Below the pieces are notes generated by a model. It saw only the letters and a list, made by a program, of their open reading frames with translations. It was not told the origin of the DNA and ran no database searches. The translations under genes were made by a program, and so were the position numbers. A DNA stretch of 64,000 nt from Thiosocius sp963753845 (GTDB lineage: Bacteria; Pseudomonadota; Gammaproteobacteria; Chromatiales; Chromatiaceae), in assembly GCA_963753845.1 (NCBI GenBank), contig CAVWEI010000002.1:366036-430035 (forward strand), read 5' to 3'. Positions 1-7,622 of this stretch are shown here, piece by piece. The first letter of the stretch is position 1, and each line of letters begins with the position of its first letter.

Positions 1-2
1 AG

Positions 3-788
3 GTCGTGCGCTGTTTCGAGAACGACGATATCGTACATGTCGCCGGCAAGGTCGACCCCCTGTCCGACATCGAGGTCGTCAATACCGAGCTTGCCCTTGC
101 GGATCTCGAGTCGGTCGACAAGGCTCTGCAGAAGGTTGAAAAGCTGGTCAAGACCGGCGACAAGAAGATCCTCGCCCGCCGGGATGTACTCAATCGCGTG
201 CGCGAGCAGCTCGATCAGGCCCGGCCGGTGCGTTCGATGACGCTCACCGACGACGAGTTGCTGGAACTGCGTGACCTGCACCTGCTGACCATCAAGCGCA
301 CCCTGTACATCGCCAACGTCAACGACGACGGTTTCGAAAACAATCCCTACCTGGACGCGGTGCGCTCATTCGCCGAGGCCGAAGGCGCTGAAGTCGTGCC
401 GGTGTGCGCGGCGATCGAGGCGGAGCTTGCCGAACTCGACGAAAGCGACAAGGCGGAATTTCTCGCCGAGATGGGCCTGGAGGAGGCCGGGCTGAATCGG
501 GTGGTCCGCGCCGGCTATCATTTGCTGCATCTTCAGACCTATTTTACCGCCGGCGTCAAAGAGGTCCGTGCCTGGACTGTGGCGGTGGGGGCCACCGCGC
601 CCCAGGCGGCAGCGGTCATCCACACCGATTTCGAACGGGGATTCATCCGCGCCGAGGTGATCGCCTATGACGATTTCGTCGCCTGCAAGGGTGAGCATGG
701 AGCCAAGGAGGCGGGAAAGCTTCGTCTCGAGGGCAAGGACTACATCGTGCAGGATGGGGATGTAATCCATTTCAGGTTCAACGTCTGA
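3..788 (+). CDS. ychF: Redox-regulated ATPase YchF, C-terminal part (cut by window edge)
   Basis: Partial gene whose start lies left of the window; the frame is open from base 3. The visible 261 residues match the Obg-family ATPase YchF after its G domain: the conserved VRCFENDDIVHV segment, the helical coiled-coil domain, and a C-terminal TGS domain ending in DGDVIHFRFNV. YchF binds ATP rather than GTP and associates with ribosomes in stress responses; this is family knowledge, and its nucleotide-binding loops are outside the window. In many gammaproteobacteria it follows pth, which would be upstream. The stop lies 55 bases before tRNA-Met. Confidence 0.95.
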   Translation, partial: VVRCFENDDIVHVAGKVDPLSDIEVVNTELALADLESVDKALQKVEKLVKTGDKKILARRDVLNRVREQLDQARPVRSMTLTDDELLELRDLHLLTIKRTLYIANVNDDGFENNPYLDAVRSFAEAEGAEVVPVCAAIEAELAELDESDKAEFLAEMGLEEAGLNRVVRAGYHLLHLQTYFTAGVKEVRAWTVAVGATAPQAAAVIHTDFERGFIRAEVIAYDDFVACKGEHGAKEAGKLRLEGKDYIVQDGDVIHFRFNV

Positions 789-843
789 CGCCGGCTGCGT
801 TGACAATTTGCGCGCCCAGCATTTATAGTCCAGCGCCTTATTT

Positions 844-920
844 GGCAAGGTAGCTCAGCTGGTTAGAGCACCGCACTCATAATGCGGGGGTCGGCAGTTC
901 AAGTCTGCCCCTTGCTACCA
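844..920 (+). tRNA. tRNA-Met (CAT anticodon)
   Basis: A 77-nt cloverleaf with encoded CCA. The acceptor stem GGCAAGG pairs with CCTTGCT with a G-U at the first position. The D arm is AGCTCAGCTGGTTAGAGC, the anticodon loop CTCATAA gives CAT, and the T arm has GTTCAAG. The body resembles elongator tRNA-Met. A CAT anticodon could also be tRNA-Ile2, which is modified to read AUA; I prefer Met from the variable loop and overall similarity, but the two are hard to separate by eye. Confidence 0.93.
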
Positions 921-928
921 ATCCCGGG

Positions 929-960
929 AAAACCGGGGCCCACCGGGTCCCGGTTTTCTT
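929..960 (+). terminator. Intrinsic terminator after tRNA-Met
   Basis: Inverted repeat AAAACCGGG / CCCGGTTTT (929-937 and 949-957) starting 9 bases after the tRNA CCA. The right arm itself supplies the T-rich tail (TTTTCTT). Confidence 0.75.
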
Positions 961-1055
961 GTCAGCGGCAAACCAGTTTGGTCGCATTTCCGCACGGCAA
1001 ATGAAACTTTTGGTGGCCTGGCCGGGTCACACTGATTAGGGGCACGATGCCCCCC

Positions 1056-1074
1056 AACGAACACAGTGTTCGTT
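1056..1074. promoter_or_regulatory. Perfect 9-bp inverted repeat of unknown use
   Basis: AACGAACAC at 1056-1064 and its exact complement GTGTTCGTT at 1066-1074, with one central base. It lies between tRNA-Met and amt, just before the terminator-like hairpin at 1094-1131. It could be a dyad operator or a short hairpin; I cannot assign a protein to it. Confidence 0.45.
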
Positions 1075-1093
1075 GAGACTCCCCTTGGTGATT

Positions 1094-1131
1094 GGCTGAT
1101 GCCCTGTTAAAGGGCGTCAGCCTATTTTTTT
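1094..1131 (+). terminator. Strong terminator-like hairpin upstream of amt
   Basis: An 11-bp stem, GGCTGATGCCC with GGGCGTCAGCC (one T-G wobble), loop TGTTAAA, followed by TATTTTTTT. It is a textbook intrinsic terminator, but no obvious gene ends just before it. It may end read-through from the tRNA or a short leader transcript. Confidence 0.75.
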
Positions 1132-1161
1132 GCCCAGGCATGGTGCTTCCGCATATTTGTT

Positions 1162-1178
1162 TGCACCATGGCGGTGCG
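1162..1178 (+). promoter_or_regulatory. Likely NtrC binding site upstream of amt
   Basis: TGCACC-ATGGC-GGTGCG. NtrC sites follow TGCACC-N5-GGTGCA, so this matches 11 of 12 defined bases. It lies about 100 bases upstream of the expected start of transcription from the sigma-54 element at 1241-1256, the usual distance for this enhancer-type activator. Confidence 0.7.
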
Positions 1179-1240
1179 AACTTCCCTTGTCCGTTTCGCA
1201 AGATCTTACATTCCTCTCGAATAATCAATGGCTTATGTGG

Positions 1241-1256
1241 TGGCATGTTTGGTGCA
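1241..1256 (+). promoter_or_regulatory. Candidate sigma-54 promoter of amt
   Basis: TGGCATG-TTTG-GTGCA compared with consensus TGGCACG-N4-TTGCA. The key GG and GC pairs are present with exactly 10 bases between them. Transcription would begin near 1268, giving an untranslated leader of about 47 bases before amt. With the NtrC site at 1162-1178 this gives a complete nitrogen-limitation promoter. Confidence 0.65.
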
Positions 1257-1314
1257 TGCGGTAGCGCACCCGATTTTGCTCGATGACTATGAGACTGATT
1301 CGATGAGGCAAGAG

Positions 1315-2625
1315 ATGAACAAGGCGACCGCGACGAAATCGCCGATTCTGGCGGCAACCCTGCTGTTGATGCCAGGAGTGGCGCTGGCCGAAGACGCGGC
1401 CGCCAGCGGTGCCAACACCGCCTGGATCCTGACTTCCACCGCGCTGGTGCTGTTCATGACACTGCCTGGTCTCGCCTTGTTCTATGGCGGCCTGGTGCGC
1501 AGCAAGAACGTCCTTTCCGTACTGATGCAGTGCTTCGCCATCGCCGGCGTCGTGTCGATTTTATGGCTTATCGCCGGATATAGCCTGGCGTTCGGCGAGG
1601 GCAACGCCTGGATCGGCGATTTCAGCAGGGTAATGATGGCCGGGGTGGGGCGCGACACCCTGTCTGGCGATATCCCGGAGTCGCTGTTCATGCTGTTTCA
1701 GATGACATTCGCGATCATCACGCCGGCCCTGATCATCGGTGCCTTTGCCGAGCGCATGAAATTCTCGGCCATGTTGCTGTTCAGCGCCATTTGGCTGATG
1801 GTGGTCTATGTGCCGGTAACCCACTGGGTGTGGGGCGGCGGCTGGTTGGGTGAGATGGGTTTGTACGACTTCGCGGGTGGCACCGTGGTGCACATCACGG
1901 CCGGGGTGGCGGCCCTGGTGGCGGCGCTGGTGATCGGGCCGCGTCGCGGTTTTCCAACTGTGGCGATGCCGCCGCACAACATGACCATGACGGTGATGGG
2001 TGCCGGCATGTTGTGGGTCGGCTGGTTCGGGTTCAATGGCGGTAGCGCCCTGGCGGCCAATGGTGACGCTGCAATGGCGATGCTTGTCACCCATATCTCT
2101 GCCGCCGCCGGCGCCATGGTCTGGATGACCATGGAATGGCTAAAGTTCAGCAAACCCAGTGCCCTGGGTGCCGTCACCGGGATGGTGGCGGGTCTGGGCA
2201 CCATCACCCCGGCCTCCGGCTTTGTCGGTCCCGGCGGGGCATTGATCATTGGCATTCTTGCCGGTTTTGTCTGTTTCAACGCGACCATGTTCATGAAGCG
2301 GGTACTGAAGATAGACGACTCGCTGGATGTCTTTCCCGTTCACGGTGTCGGCGGCATCTTGGGTACCCTGCTGGCGGGTGTCTTCTCGTCCGTCGAACTG
2401 GGCGTCTTCAGCGGCTATGGTTTTGCCGACGGGATCGGCAGCATCGGCGGGCAGTTATACGTGCAGCTGGTGGGGGTGCTCGCGACCGTTGTCTTTACCG
2501 CTGTGATGACCTTCGGCATCCTGAAACTGGTCGGCGCATTGCTCGGCCTCCGGGTGGGTGAGGAGCAGGAGACCGAGGGCCTGGACATCGTGATGCACGA
2601 GGAGCGTGGTTACGATCTGCACTGA
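1315..2625 (+). CDS. amtB: Ammonium transporter (Amt/MEP family)
   Basis: A 436-aa inner-membrane channel that conducts ammonia/ammonium. Residues 1-25 form a signal peptide ending GVALA, as in other bacterial Amt proteins that mature with an outside N-terminus and eleven membrane helices. The early ALFYGGLVRSKN segment is diagnostic. The pore's twin histidines are His193 (VHITAG) and His343 (VHGVGG). I chose the ATG at 1315, just after GAGGCAAGAG; an ATG at 1303 is also possible. A PII gene (glnK), which usually sits next to amtB, is not seen. Sigma-54 and NtrC elements lie upstream, so expression should rise under nitrogen limitation. Confidence 0.95.
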   Translation: MNKATATKSPILAATLLLMPGVALAEDAAASGANTAWILTSTALVLFMTLPGLALFYGGLVRSKNVLSVLMQCFAIAGVVSILWLIAGYSLAFGEGNAWIGDFSRVMMAGVGRDTLSGDIPESLFMLFQMTFAIITPALIIGAFAERMKFSAMLLFSAIWLMVVYVPVTHWVWGGGWLGEMGLYDFAGGTVVHITAGVAALVAALVIGPRRGFPTVAMPPHNMTMTVMGAGMLWVGWFGFNGGSALAANGDAAMAMLVTHISAAAGAMVWMTMEWLKFSKPSALGAVTGMVAGLGTITPASGFVGPGGALIIGILAGFVCFNATMFMKRVLKIDDSLDVFPVHGVGGILGTLLAGVFSSVELGVFSGYGFADGIGSIGGQLYVQLVGVLATVVFTAVMTFGILKLVGALLGLRVGEEQETEGLDIVMHEERGYDLH

Positions 2626-2691
2626 TCGGTTTCGTATCCGGCGAAGGCTTGCGGCTGTCAGGCGCCCCCCATGCCGCTGCCGCAGAAACAG

Positions 2692-2716
2692 AAAAGCAGC
2701 CATGGAGGCTGCTTTT
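2692..2716. terminator. Bidirectional terminator between amt and tRNA-Pro
   Basis: Symmetric hairpin AAAAGCAGCC / GGCTGCTTTT with loop ATGGA. It has A and T tails on opposite sides, so it can end both the rightward amt transcript and the leftward tRNA-Pro transcript. Confidence 0.75.
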
Positions 2717-2721
2717 CGAAT

Positions 2722-2798
2722 TGGTCGGAGTGATAGGATTTGAACCTACGACCCCCACGTCCCGAACGTGGTGCTCTACCAAGCTGAGCTACACTCCG
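2722..2798 (-). tRNA. tRNA-Pro (CGG anticodon)
   Basis: Read on the minus strand, this is a 77-nt cloverleaf with CCA: acceptor CGGAGTG/CACTCCG, D arm AGCTCAGCTTGGTAGAGC, anticodon loop TTCGGGA (CGG) and T arm GGTTCAAATCC. The C1-G72 pair is a proline identity feature. It ends just before the bidirectional terminator. Confidence 0.97.
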
Positions 2799-2812
2799 AA
2801 ATAAATCGCGTA

Positions 2813-3781
2813 TCAGAAAGACCTGTCGACCGAGAAATCCGCAACTGCTGAGAGGGCGCTGCGAAAGGCCGATGGGGGGATCGCTTCCAGGGCCTGTTTG
2901 GCCTTTGCCGCCTCGTCTGCCGCGAGCCGCGCAGTGTAAGCGATCGCATCGGTTGATTCAATCGCCTCGAGCACCTCCTGTATACGTTCGGTACCGCCTT
3001 TCTCGATCACATCGCGCAGCATGTCGCGGGTGGCAGGGGCGCTCAGTTCGATCGCCCTGATCAGCGGCAGGGTCGGTTTGCCCTCTGCCAGGTCGTCGCC
3101 CAGGTTCTTGCCGATATCCACACCCGACGACCCGTAATCAAGCGCGTCATCGATCATCTGGAAGGCCATGCCGAGGTGGCGGCCGTAGTCGGCCAGCGCC
3201 TTTTCGATACCGGCGTCGCTGTTGCTGATGATCGCGCCCAGGCGCGTGCCCGCCTCGAACAGGGTCGCTGTCTTGCGCAGGATGACCTCGCGGTAGCGCT
3301 TTTCATCGGTATCGGGGTCATTGCAGTTCAAAAGCTGAAGCACTTCACCCTCGGCGATCCGGTTGGTCGCGTGCGACATGACCTCCATGATGCGCATCGA
3401 GTCGACCGCCACCATCATTTCGAAGGAGCGTGAGTACAGGAAATCGCCCACCAGCACGCTGGCGGCATTGCCCCAGACCGCGTTCGCGGTGTCGCGGTTG
3501 CGACGCTGGTCTGATTCATCCACCACGTCGTCGTGCAGGAGCGTCGCGGTATGGATGAACTCCACGATGGCGGCCAGTTCGATATGCGAACTGCCCTGGT
3601 AGCCGAGCGCGCGCGCGGCAAGCAGCACGACCATCGGCCGAAGGCGTTTGCCACCGCTGTTGACGATGTAATGGCCCACCTGGTTGATGAGGACGACGTC
3701 GGAGCTGAGGCGGTCGATTATCAGGGCGTCGGTTGCCTTGAGATCGTCCTCGATCAGCTCGCGGATGCTGGAAAACTCCAT
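2813..3781 (-). CDS. ispB: Octaprenyl diphosphate synthase (IspB)
   Basis: A 322-aa trans-type polyprenyl diphosphate synthase that extends farnesyl diphosphate with isopentenyl units to make the quinone side chain. Both aspartate-rich metal sites are visible: LLHDDVVDESD (first DDxxD) and QMIDDALDYG (second). GGKRLRP near the N-terminus binds substrate diphosphate. I took the ATG at 3781; an in-frame TTG at 3802 would add seven residues without a better ribosome site. It is divergent from rplU-rpmA, the classic ispB/rplU arrangement. Confidence 0.96.
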   Translation of the reverse strand: MEFSSIRELIEDDLKATDALIIDRLSSDVVLINQVGHYIVNSGGKRLRPMVVLLAARALGYQGSSHIELAAIVEFIHTATLLHDDVVDESDQRRNRDTANAVWGNAASVLVGDFLYSRSFEMMVAVDSMRIMEVMSHATNRIAEGEVLQLLNCNDPDTDEKRYREVILRKTATLFEAGTRLGAIISNSDAGIEKALADYGRHLGMAFQMIDDALDYGSSGVDIGKNLGDDLAEGKPTLPLIRAIELSAPATRDMLRDVIEKGGTERIQEVLEAIESTDAIAYTARLAADEAAKAKQALEAIPPSAFRSALSAVADFSVDRSF

Positions 3782-3891
3782 AACGGCGGGATTTCTGGGC
3801 AAAAACTGCCGCGCATCCTAGGGAAGCGCCGTTATTTCTGTCAAGCCGGGCTCCATATCGGGCCCAATGAGCCGTTGTGGGTGGGTGGCAG

Positions 3892-3920
3892 TTGACGTCC
3901 GAGGCACGGGTCTATAGAAT
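3892..3920 (+). promoter_or_regulatory. Sigma-70 promoter of rplU-rpmA
   Basis: TTGACG at 3892-3897, a 17-base spacer, then TAGAAT at 3915-3920. It lies 67 bases before the rplU start. Confidence 0.7.
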
Positions 3921-3986
3921 TTCGCGTCTTTCCGCTGGCACAGCTTGCCGGTGGGGCCGTTTTTGATCAAGGGAGATTGCGCGGTT

Positions 3987-4301
3987 ATGTACGCCGTTAT
4001 CCAGACCGGTGGCAAGCAATACCGGGTTGCCCAGGGTTCGACCCTCAAAGTAGAAAAAATCGACGCCGAAGAGGGCGCCAGCGTAGAGCTGGACAAGGTC
4101 CTCATGGTTGCAGACGGCGACGACGTCAAAGTGGGTGCGCCCTACCTCGACGGCGGCAAGGTCACCGCGACGGTCAAATCGCACGGGCGTGGCAAAAAGG
4201 TCATGATCGTGAAGTTCCGTCGCCGCAAGCACCACATGAAGCGTCAGGGGCATCGTCAATCCTTTACCGAGATCGAAGTCACCGGCATAAGCGCCGGTTG
4301 A
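3987..4301 (+). CDS. rplU: 50S ribosomal protein L21
   Basis: A 104-aa protein beginning MYAVIQTGGKQYRV, the standard L21 N-terminus, and containing KKVMIVKFRRRKHH. L21 binds 23S rRNA in the large subunit. The start is set by the AAGGGAGA ribosome site at 3969-3976; an upstream in-frame start exists but lacks homology. First gene of the rplU-rpmA pair, 13 bases before rpmA. Confidence 0.98.
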   Translation: MYAVIQTGGKQYRVAQGSTLKVEKIDAEEGASVELDKVLMVADGDDVKVGAPYLDGGKVTATVKSHGRGKKVMIVKFRRRKHHMKRQGHRQSFTEIEVTGISAG

Positions 4302-4314
4302 GGGAGAATTCAGC

Positions 4315-4572
4315 ATGGCACACAAAAAAGCAGGCGGCAGCTCCAAGAACGGCCGCGATTCGGAATCGAAACGCCTCGGCGTAAAGATTTATGGTGGTCA
4401 GGCGATCACTGCCGGCAGCATCATCGTCCGCCAGCGCGGTACCCGGGTTCACCCGGGGGTGAATGTCGGCTGTGGCAAGGATCACACCCTGTTTGCAAAG
4501 GCGGACGGCGTGGTTCGCTTCGAGACCAAGGGCGCGAACAGCCGCAAGTTTGTGAGCGTCGATCCGGCCTGA
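4315..4572 (+). CDS. rpmA: 50S ribosomal protein L27
   Basis: An 85-aa protein with the conserved MAHKKAGGSSKNGRDSESKR start, whose flexible N-terminal tail reaches the peptidyl-transferase centre. GVKIYGG and RQRGTRVHPG follow. There is no N-terminal leader peptide of the Firmicutes kind. GAGGGAG serves as its ribosome site. A clear terminator follows at 4603-4628. Confidence 0.98.
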   Translation: MAHKKAGGSSKNGRDSESKRLGVKIYGGQAITAGSIIVRQRGTRVHPGVNVGCGKDHTLFAKADGVVRFETKGANSRKFVSVDPA

Positions 4573-4602
4573 TCCACCTTCGGACAGACCGCTCGTCAAA
4601 AG

Positions 4603-4628
4603 GCCTCGTCGCTCGACGGGGCTTTTTT
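4603..4628 (+). terminator. Intrinsic terminator after rpmA
   Basis: GCCTCGTCG pairs with CGACGGGGC (one wobble) across a 2-base loop, followed by six T. It separates the ribosomal-protein pair from obgE, so obgE probably depends on read-through or its own promoter. Confidence 0.85.
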
Positions 4629-4675
4629 CGTTGCGGGGTGGGGAATTTGGGTGCACAGGGTCGGGGTGAAAGCGG

Positions 4676-5746
4676 ATGAAATTTGTCGATGAGGCGTTAA
4701 TCAAGGTCGAGGCCGGCGACGGTGGCAACGGCTGCGTGAGTTTTCGTCGCGAGAAATATATTCCTAAAGGCGGGCCGGACGGCGGCGACGGCGGTGACGG
4801 CGGGCATGTCTTCCTGGTCGCCGACAGCGGTCTCAACACCCTGGTCGACTTTCGCCACAAGCGCCGCCACCGGGCGGAGCGTGGCCAGAACGGCATGGGC
4901 CGGCAGATGACCGGGCACAAGGGTGAGAGTCTGTACGTCCGGGTCCCGGTAGGCACCCGCGTATACGATGCAGACACCGAGGAGTTCATCGGCGAGGTGA
5001 TGGCGCACGGCGAGGAGCTGCTGGTTGCGCGCGGTGGCCATCATGGCCTGGGCAATATCCGCTTCAAGAGCAGTACGAACCGCGCGCCGCGCCAATCGAC
5101 CCACGGCACCCCGGGGGAGCGGCGCTCGCTGCAGATGGAACTGGTGCTGCTCGCCGATGTCGGCCTGCTGGGCCTGCCGAACGCCGGCAAGTCCAGCCTG
5201 ATCTCGGCCGTTTCGAGTGCGCGGCCCAAGGTCGCCGATTATCCTTTTACCACCCTGTACCCGAACCTCGGCGTGGTGCGCGCAGGTGCCGATCGAAGCT
5301 TCGTAATCGCCGACATCCCGGGCCTGATCGAGGGTGCGGCAGAGGGTGCCGGGCTGGGGATCCGCTTCCTAAAGCACCTGTCGCGCACCCGTCTGTTGCT
5401 GCACCTGGTCGATATGGCGCCGATGGATGAGTCATCACCGGCCGAGTCGGTGCGCTGCATCCTCGCCGAGGTCGAAAAATTCGGGCGGGAACTGGCCGGG
5501 CGCGAACGCTGGCTGGTGCTGACCAAGCGTGATCTCCTCGCTCAGGATGAATTTGCCGCACGCGAGCAGGCCCTGCTGCAGGAACTGGACTGGCGCGGCC
5601 CGGTTTTCGCGGTTTCCTCGGTTTCACGGCAGGGACTCGATGAGCTGGTGCAGGCCCTCGCCAGCCGCCTGGAGGAGCTCAGGGCGGCAGAGCTGGGCGC
5701 CGAAGTTGCGACCGACGATGAACCTTTTGACCCTCTGAAATCATGA
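4676..5746 (+). CDS. obgE: Obg-family GTPase ObgE/CgtA
   Basis: A 356-aa GTPase acting in 50S subunit maturation. The N-terminal glycine-rich Obg fold begins MKFVDEALIKVEAGDGGNGC, with repeated GGDGGDGG loops (about residues 1-158). The G domain follows with Walker A GLPNAGKSS at residue 166, DIPGLIEGA and TKRD as the NKxD equivalent. Its last codons overlap the proB start, so the two genes are probably translationally coupled. Confidence 0.97.
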   Translation: MKFVDEALIKVEAGDGGNGCVSFRREKYIPKGGPDGGDGGDGGHVFLVADSGLNTLVDFRHKRRHRAERGQNGMGRQMTGHKGESLYVRVPVGTRVYDADTEEFIGEVMAHGEELLVARGGHHGLGNIRFKSSTNRAPRQSTHGTPGERRSLQMELVLLADVGLLGLPNAGKSSLISAVSSARPKVADYPFTTLYPNLGVVRAGADRSFVIADIPGLIEGAAEGAGLGIRFLKHLSRTRLLLHLVDMAPMDESSPAESVRCILAEVEKFGRELAGRERWLVLTKRDLLAQDEFAAREQALLQELDWRGPVFAVSSVSRQGLDELVQALASRLEELRAAELGAEVATDDEPFDPLKS

Positions 5747-6864
5747 TGACACGTGAATCTTTGCGCTTGACCCGTCGCTGGGTGGTAAAGATCGGCAGTG
5801 CGCTGATCACGGCGGATGGCAAGGGACTGGACCGCGACAGCCTGCGGCACTGGGTCGATCAGATTGCGGACCTGATCGCCGCCGGCAACGAGGTGGTGGT
5901 CGTCTCTTCCGGAGCGGTCGCCGAGGGCATGAAACGCATGGGCTGGACGCGACGGCCGAGTAGTCTGAACGGCCTGCAGGCGGCCGCCGCGATCGGCCAG
6001 ATGGGACTGGTGCAGGCCTGGGAGAGTTGCTTCCAGCGCCGCGGTCTGCATACCGCCCAGGTGCTGTTGACGCACGACGACCTGTCGAATCGCAAGCGCT
6101 ACCTGAACGCGCGCAGCACCCTGCGGGCACTGGTCGACCTGGGCGTGGTGCCGGTGGTCAACGAGAATGACACGGTGGCCAACGAGGAGCTGCGCCTCGG
6201 GGACAACGATACCCTTGCCGCTCTGGTCGCCAATCTTATCGAGGCCGATCTGCTGGTCCTGCTGACCGACCAGCAGGGGCTGTACGATGCCGACCCGCGT
6301 TCCAATCCGGATGCCAGCCTGGTCGCACAGGCGCAGGCTGGCGACCGCTCGCTGGACCTCATGGCCGGTGGTGGGGGTCAGCTCGGACAGGGCGGTATGC
6401 AGACCAAGGTGCGCGCCGCACGCCTGGCCGCGCGATCGGGTGCGGCGACCGTGATCGCTTACGGCCGCAGCGAAGGCGTGCTGCAGCGACTCAAGCAGGG
6501 CGAGGAACTCGGCACCCTGCTGACCTCGTCACAGCAGCCGGAGGCGGCGCGCAAGCGATGGCTGGCCGGGCAGTTGCAGGCCAAGGGACGTCTGGTGCTG
6601 GATGCCGGCGCCGTGCGCGTGTTGCGTGAGTCCGGTCGCAGCCTGCTGGCGGTGGGCGTCAGGGATGTGCTGGGCAACTTCCTGCGCGGCGAGATGGTGG
6701 TCTGTGTCGATGAGGACGGGCGCGAATTTGCGCGCGGGCTCGTGAACTACAGTGCCTCCGAGGCGCGCCAGATCAAGGGGCGGCCGTCCGGCGAGATCGA
6801 ACAGATACTGGGTTATGTCGGCGAGGAGGAACTGGTCCACCGCGACAACCTGGTATTGATGTAG
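5743..6864 (+). CDS. proB: Glutamate 5-kinase
   Basis: A 373-aa enzyme phosphorylating glutamate at the first step of proline synthesis. The amino-acid kinase domain (about 1-260) shows VVKIGSALIT, VVVVSSGAVAEG, VVNENDTVA and GGMQTKVRAA. A C-terminal PUA domain (about 280-373) is present, as in E. coli ProB. The start overlaps the obgE stop; two adjacent ATGs are possible. proA is not next to it. Confidence 0.97.
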   Translation: MMTRESLRLTRRWVVKIGSALITADGKGLDRDSLRHWVDQIADLIAAGNEVVVVSSGAVAEGMKRMGWTRRPSSLNGLQAAAAIGQMGLVQAWESCFQRRGLHTAQVLLTHDDLSNRKRYLNARSTLRALVDLGVVPVVNENDTVANEELRLGDNDTLAALVANLIEADLLVLLTDQQGLYDADPRSNPDASLVAQAQAGDRSLDLMAGGGGQLGQGGMQTKVRAARLAARSGAATVIAYGRSEGVLQRLKQGEELGTLLTSSQQPEAARKRWLAGQLQAKGRLVLDAGAVRVLRESGRSLLAVGVRDVLGNFLRGEMVVCVDEDGREFARGLVNYSASEARQIKGRPSGEIEQILGYVGEEELVHRDNLVLM

Positions 6865-6952
6865 GCGGTTGCGGTTCAGGCTGCCGATGCCCGGTCTCCG
6901 GGCAGTTGCTGCCAGCTTGGTCGATGATCCGATCCGGCGTGGCAAATGAAAA

Positions 6953-6982
6953 AACCCCCGGCAGATCCATCCGTCGGGGGTT
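6953..6982 (-). terminator. Orphan terminator on the minus strand
   Basis: AACCCCCG (6953-6960) and CGGGGGTT (6975-6982) form a hairpin. The T run appears only on the minus strand (GGGGGTTTTTT), so it terminates leftward transcription. No gene is known to end here from the right: rpsT has its own terminator at 7175-7202. Confidence 0.6.
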
Positions 6983-7093
6983 CAGATATCGTCGGGCTTG
7001 GTTGGCAAACTCTGTGATTCCGTGCGGCGCATCCAGGCGCATATCGACAGTCCATTGAGTCCTTCCCGACGACAACTTCACTTTGTCACACAT

Positions 7094-7131
7094 CAAGGGG
7101 TGGTGAACATAACCTGTATCGCCACCCCTTG
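7094..7131. repeat. Perfect 10-bp inverted repeat between proB and rpsT
   Basis: CAAGGGGTGG at 7094-7103 and CCACCCCTTG at 7122-7131 would form a stable stem with an 18-base loop. With the orphan terminator at 6953-6982 it may mark a small leftward transcript. No convincing protein reads through the interval 6865-7174. Confidence 0.5.
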
Positions 7132-7174
7132 TAGGAATTGGCTTACATAAATTGGGGTTTATAACGGTTCCGGC

Positions 7175-7202
7175 AACAAAAAACCGGCCCAAGGGCCGGT
7201 TT
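7175..7202 (-). terminator. rpsT terminator
   Basis: On the minus strand AAACCGGCCC-TT-GGGCCGGTTT is followed by a T run, 23 bases after the rpsT stop. Confidence 0.85.
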
Positions 7203-7224
7203 CTGTGCGAATCGGAGTCCAGAC

Positions 7225-7485
7225 TTACAGGGCGTGGATTTTCGCGTTCAGGCGGCTTTTGTGGCGAGCGGCCTTGTTCTTATGGATCAGGCCCTTGCCT
7301 GCCAGGCTGTCGAGCAGCGGCACGGCGGTCTTGTAGGCGCCCTCTGCAGCAGCCTTGTCACCGGCGTCGATGGCGGTGATCACTTTTTTAAGCTCGGTGC
7401 GCATTTCGCTGCGACGACCTGCATTCTGCTGGCGGTGCTTTTCGGCCTGGCGGGCGCGCTTGCGGGCTTGTGCTGAGTTGGCCAA
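7225..7485 (-). CDS. rpsT: 30S ribosomal protein S20
   Basis: An 86-aa lysine/arginine-rich protein with the standard MANSAQARKRARQAEKHR start and the KGLIHKNKAARHKSRLNAKI C-terminal segment. S20 binds 16S rRNA early in small-subunit assembly. It is a single-gene unit with its own promoter and terminator, divergent from murJ, the arrangement common in gammaproteobacteria. Confidence 0.98.
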   Translation of the reverse strand: MANSAQARKRARQAEKHRQQNAGRRSEMRTELKKVITAIDAGDKAAAEGAYKTAVPLLDSLAGKGLIHKNKAARHKSRLNAKIHAL

Positions 7486-7526
7486 TTCAGGTCTCCTGAT
7501 ACATCGGCATTCACGAAAGACGCAAG

Positions 7527-7555
7527 ATTATGTGGACCAGGGTCCGCGGTGTCAA
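7527..7555 (-). promoter_or_regulatory. Sigma-70 promoter of rpsT
   Basis: On the minus strand, TTGACA (7555-7550), a 17-base spacer, then CATAAT (7532-7527), about 42 bases before the rpsT start. The -35 is perfect. Confidence 0.75.
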
Positions 7556-7622
7556 GTCTCGCGTGCCCACAGATTCCTCCGCCGCTTGGCTTTATAATCG
7601 CCGCTTTCCGGAGGATCTCACC

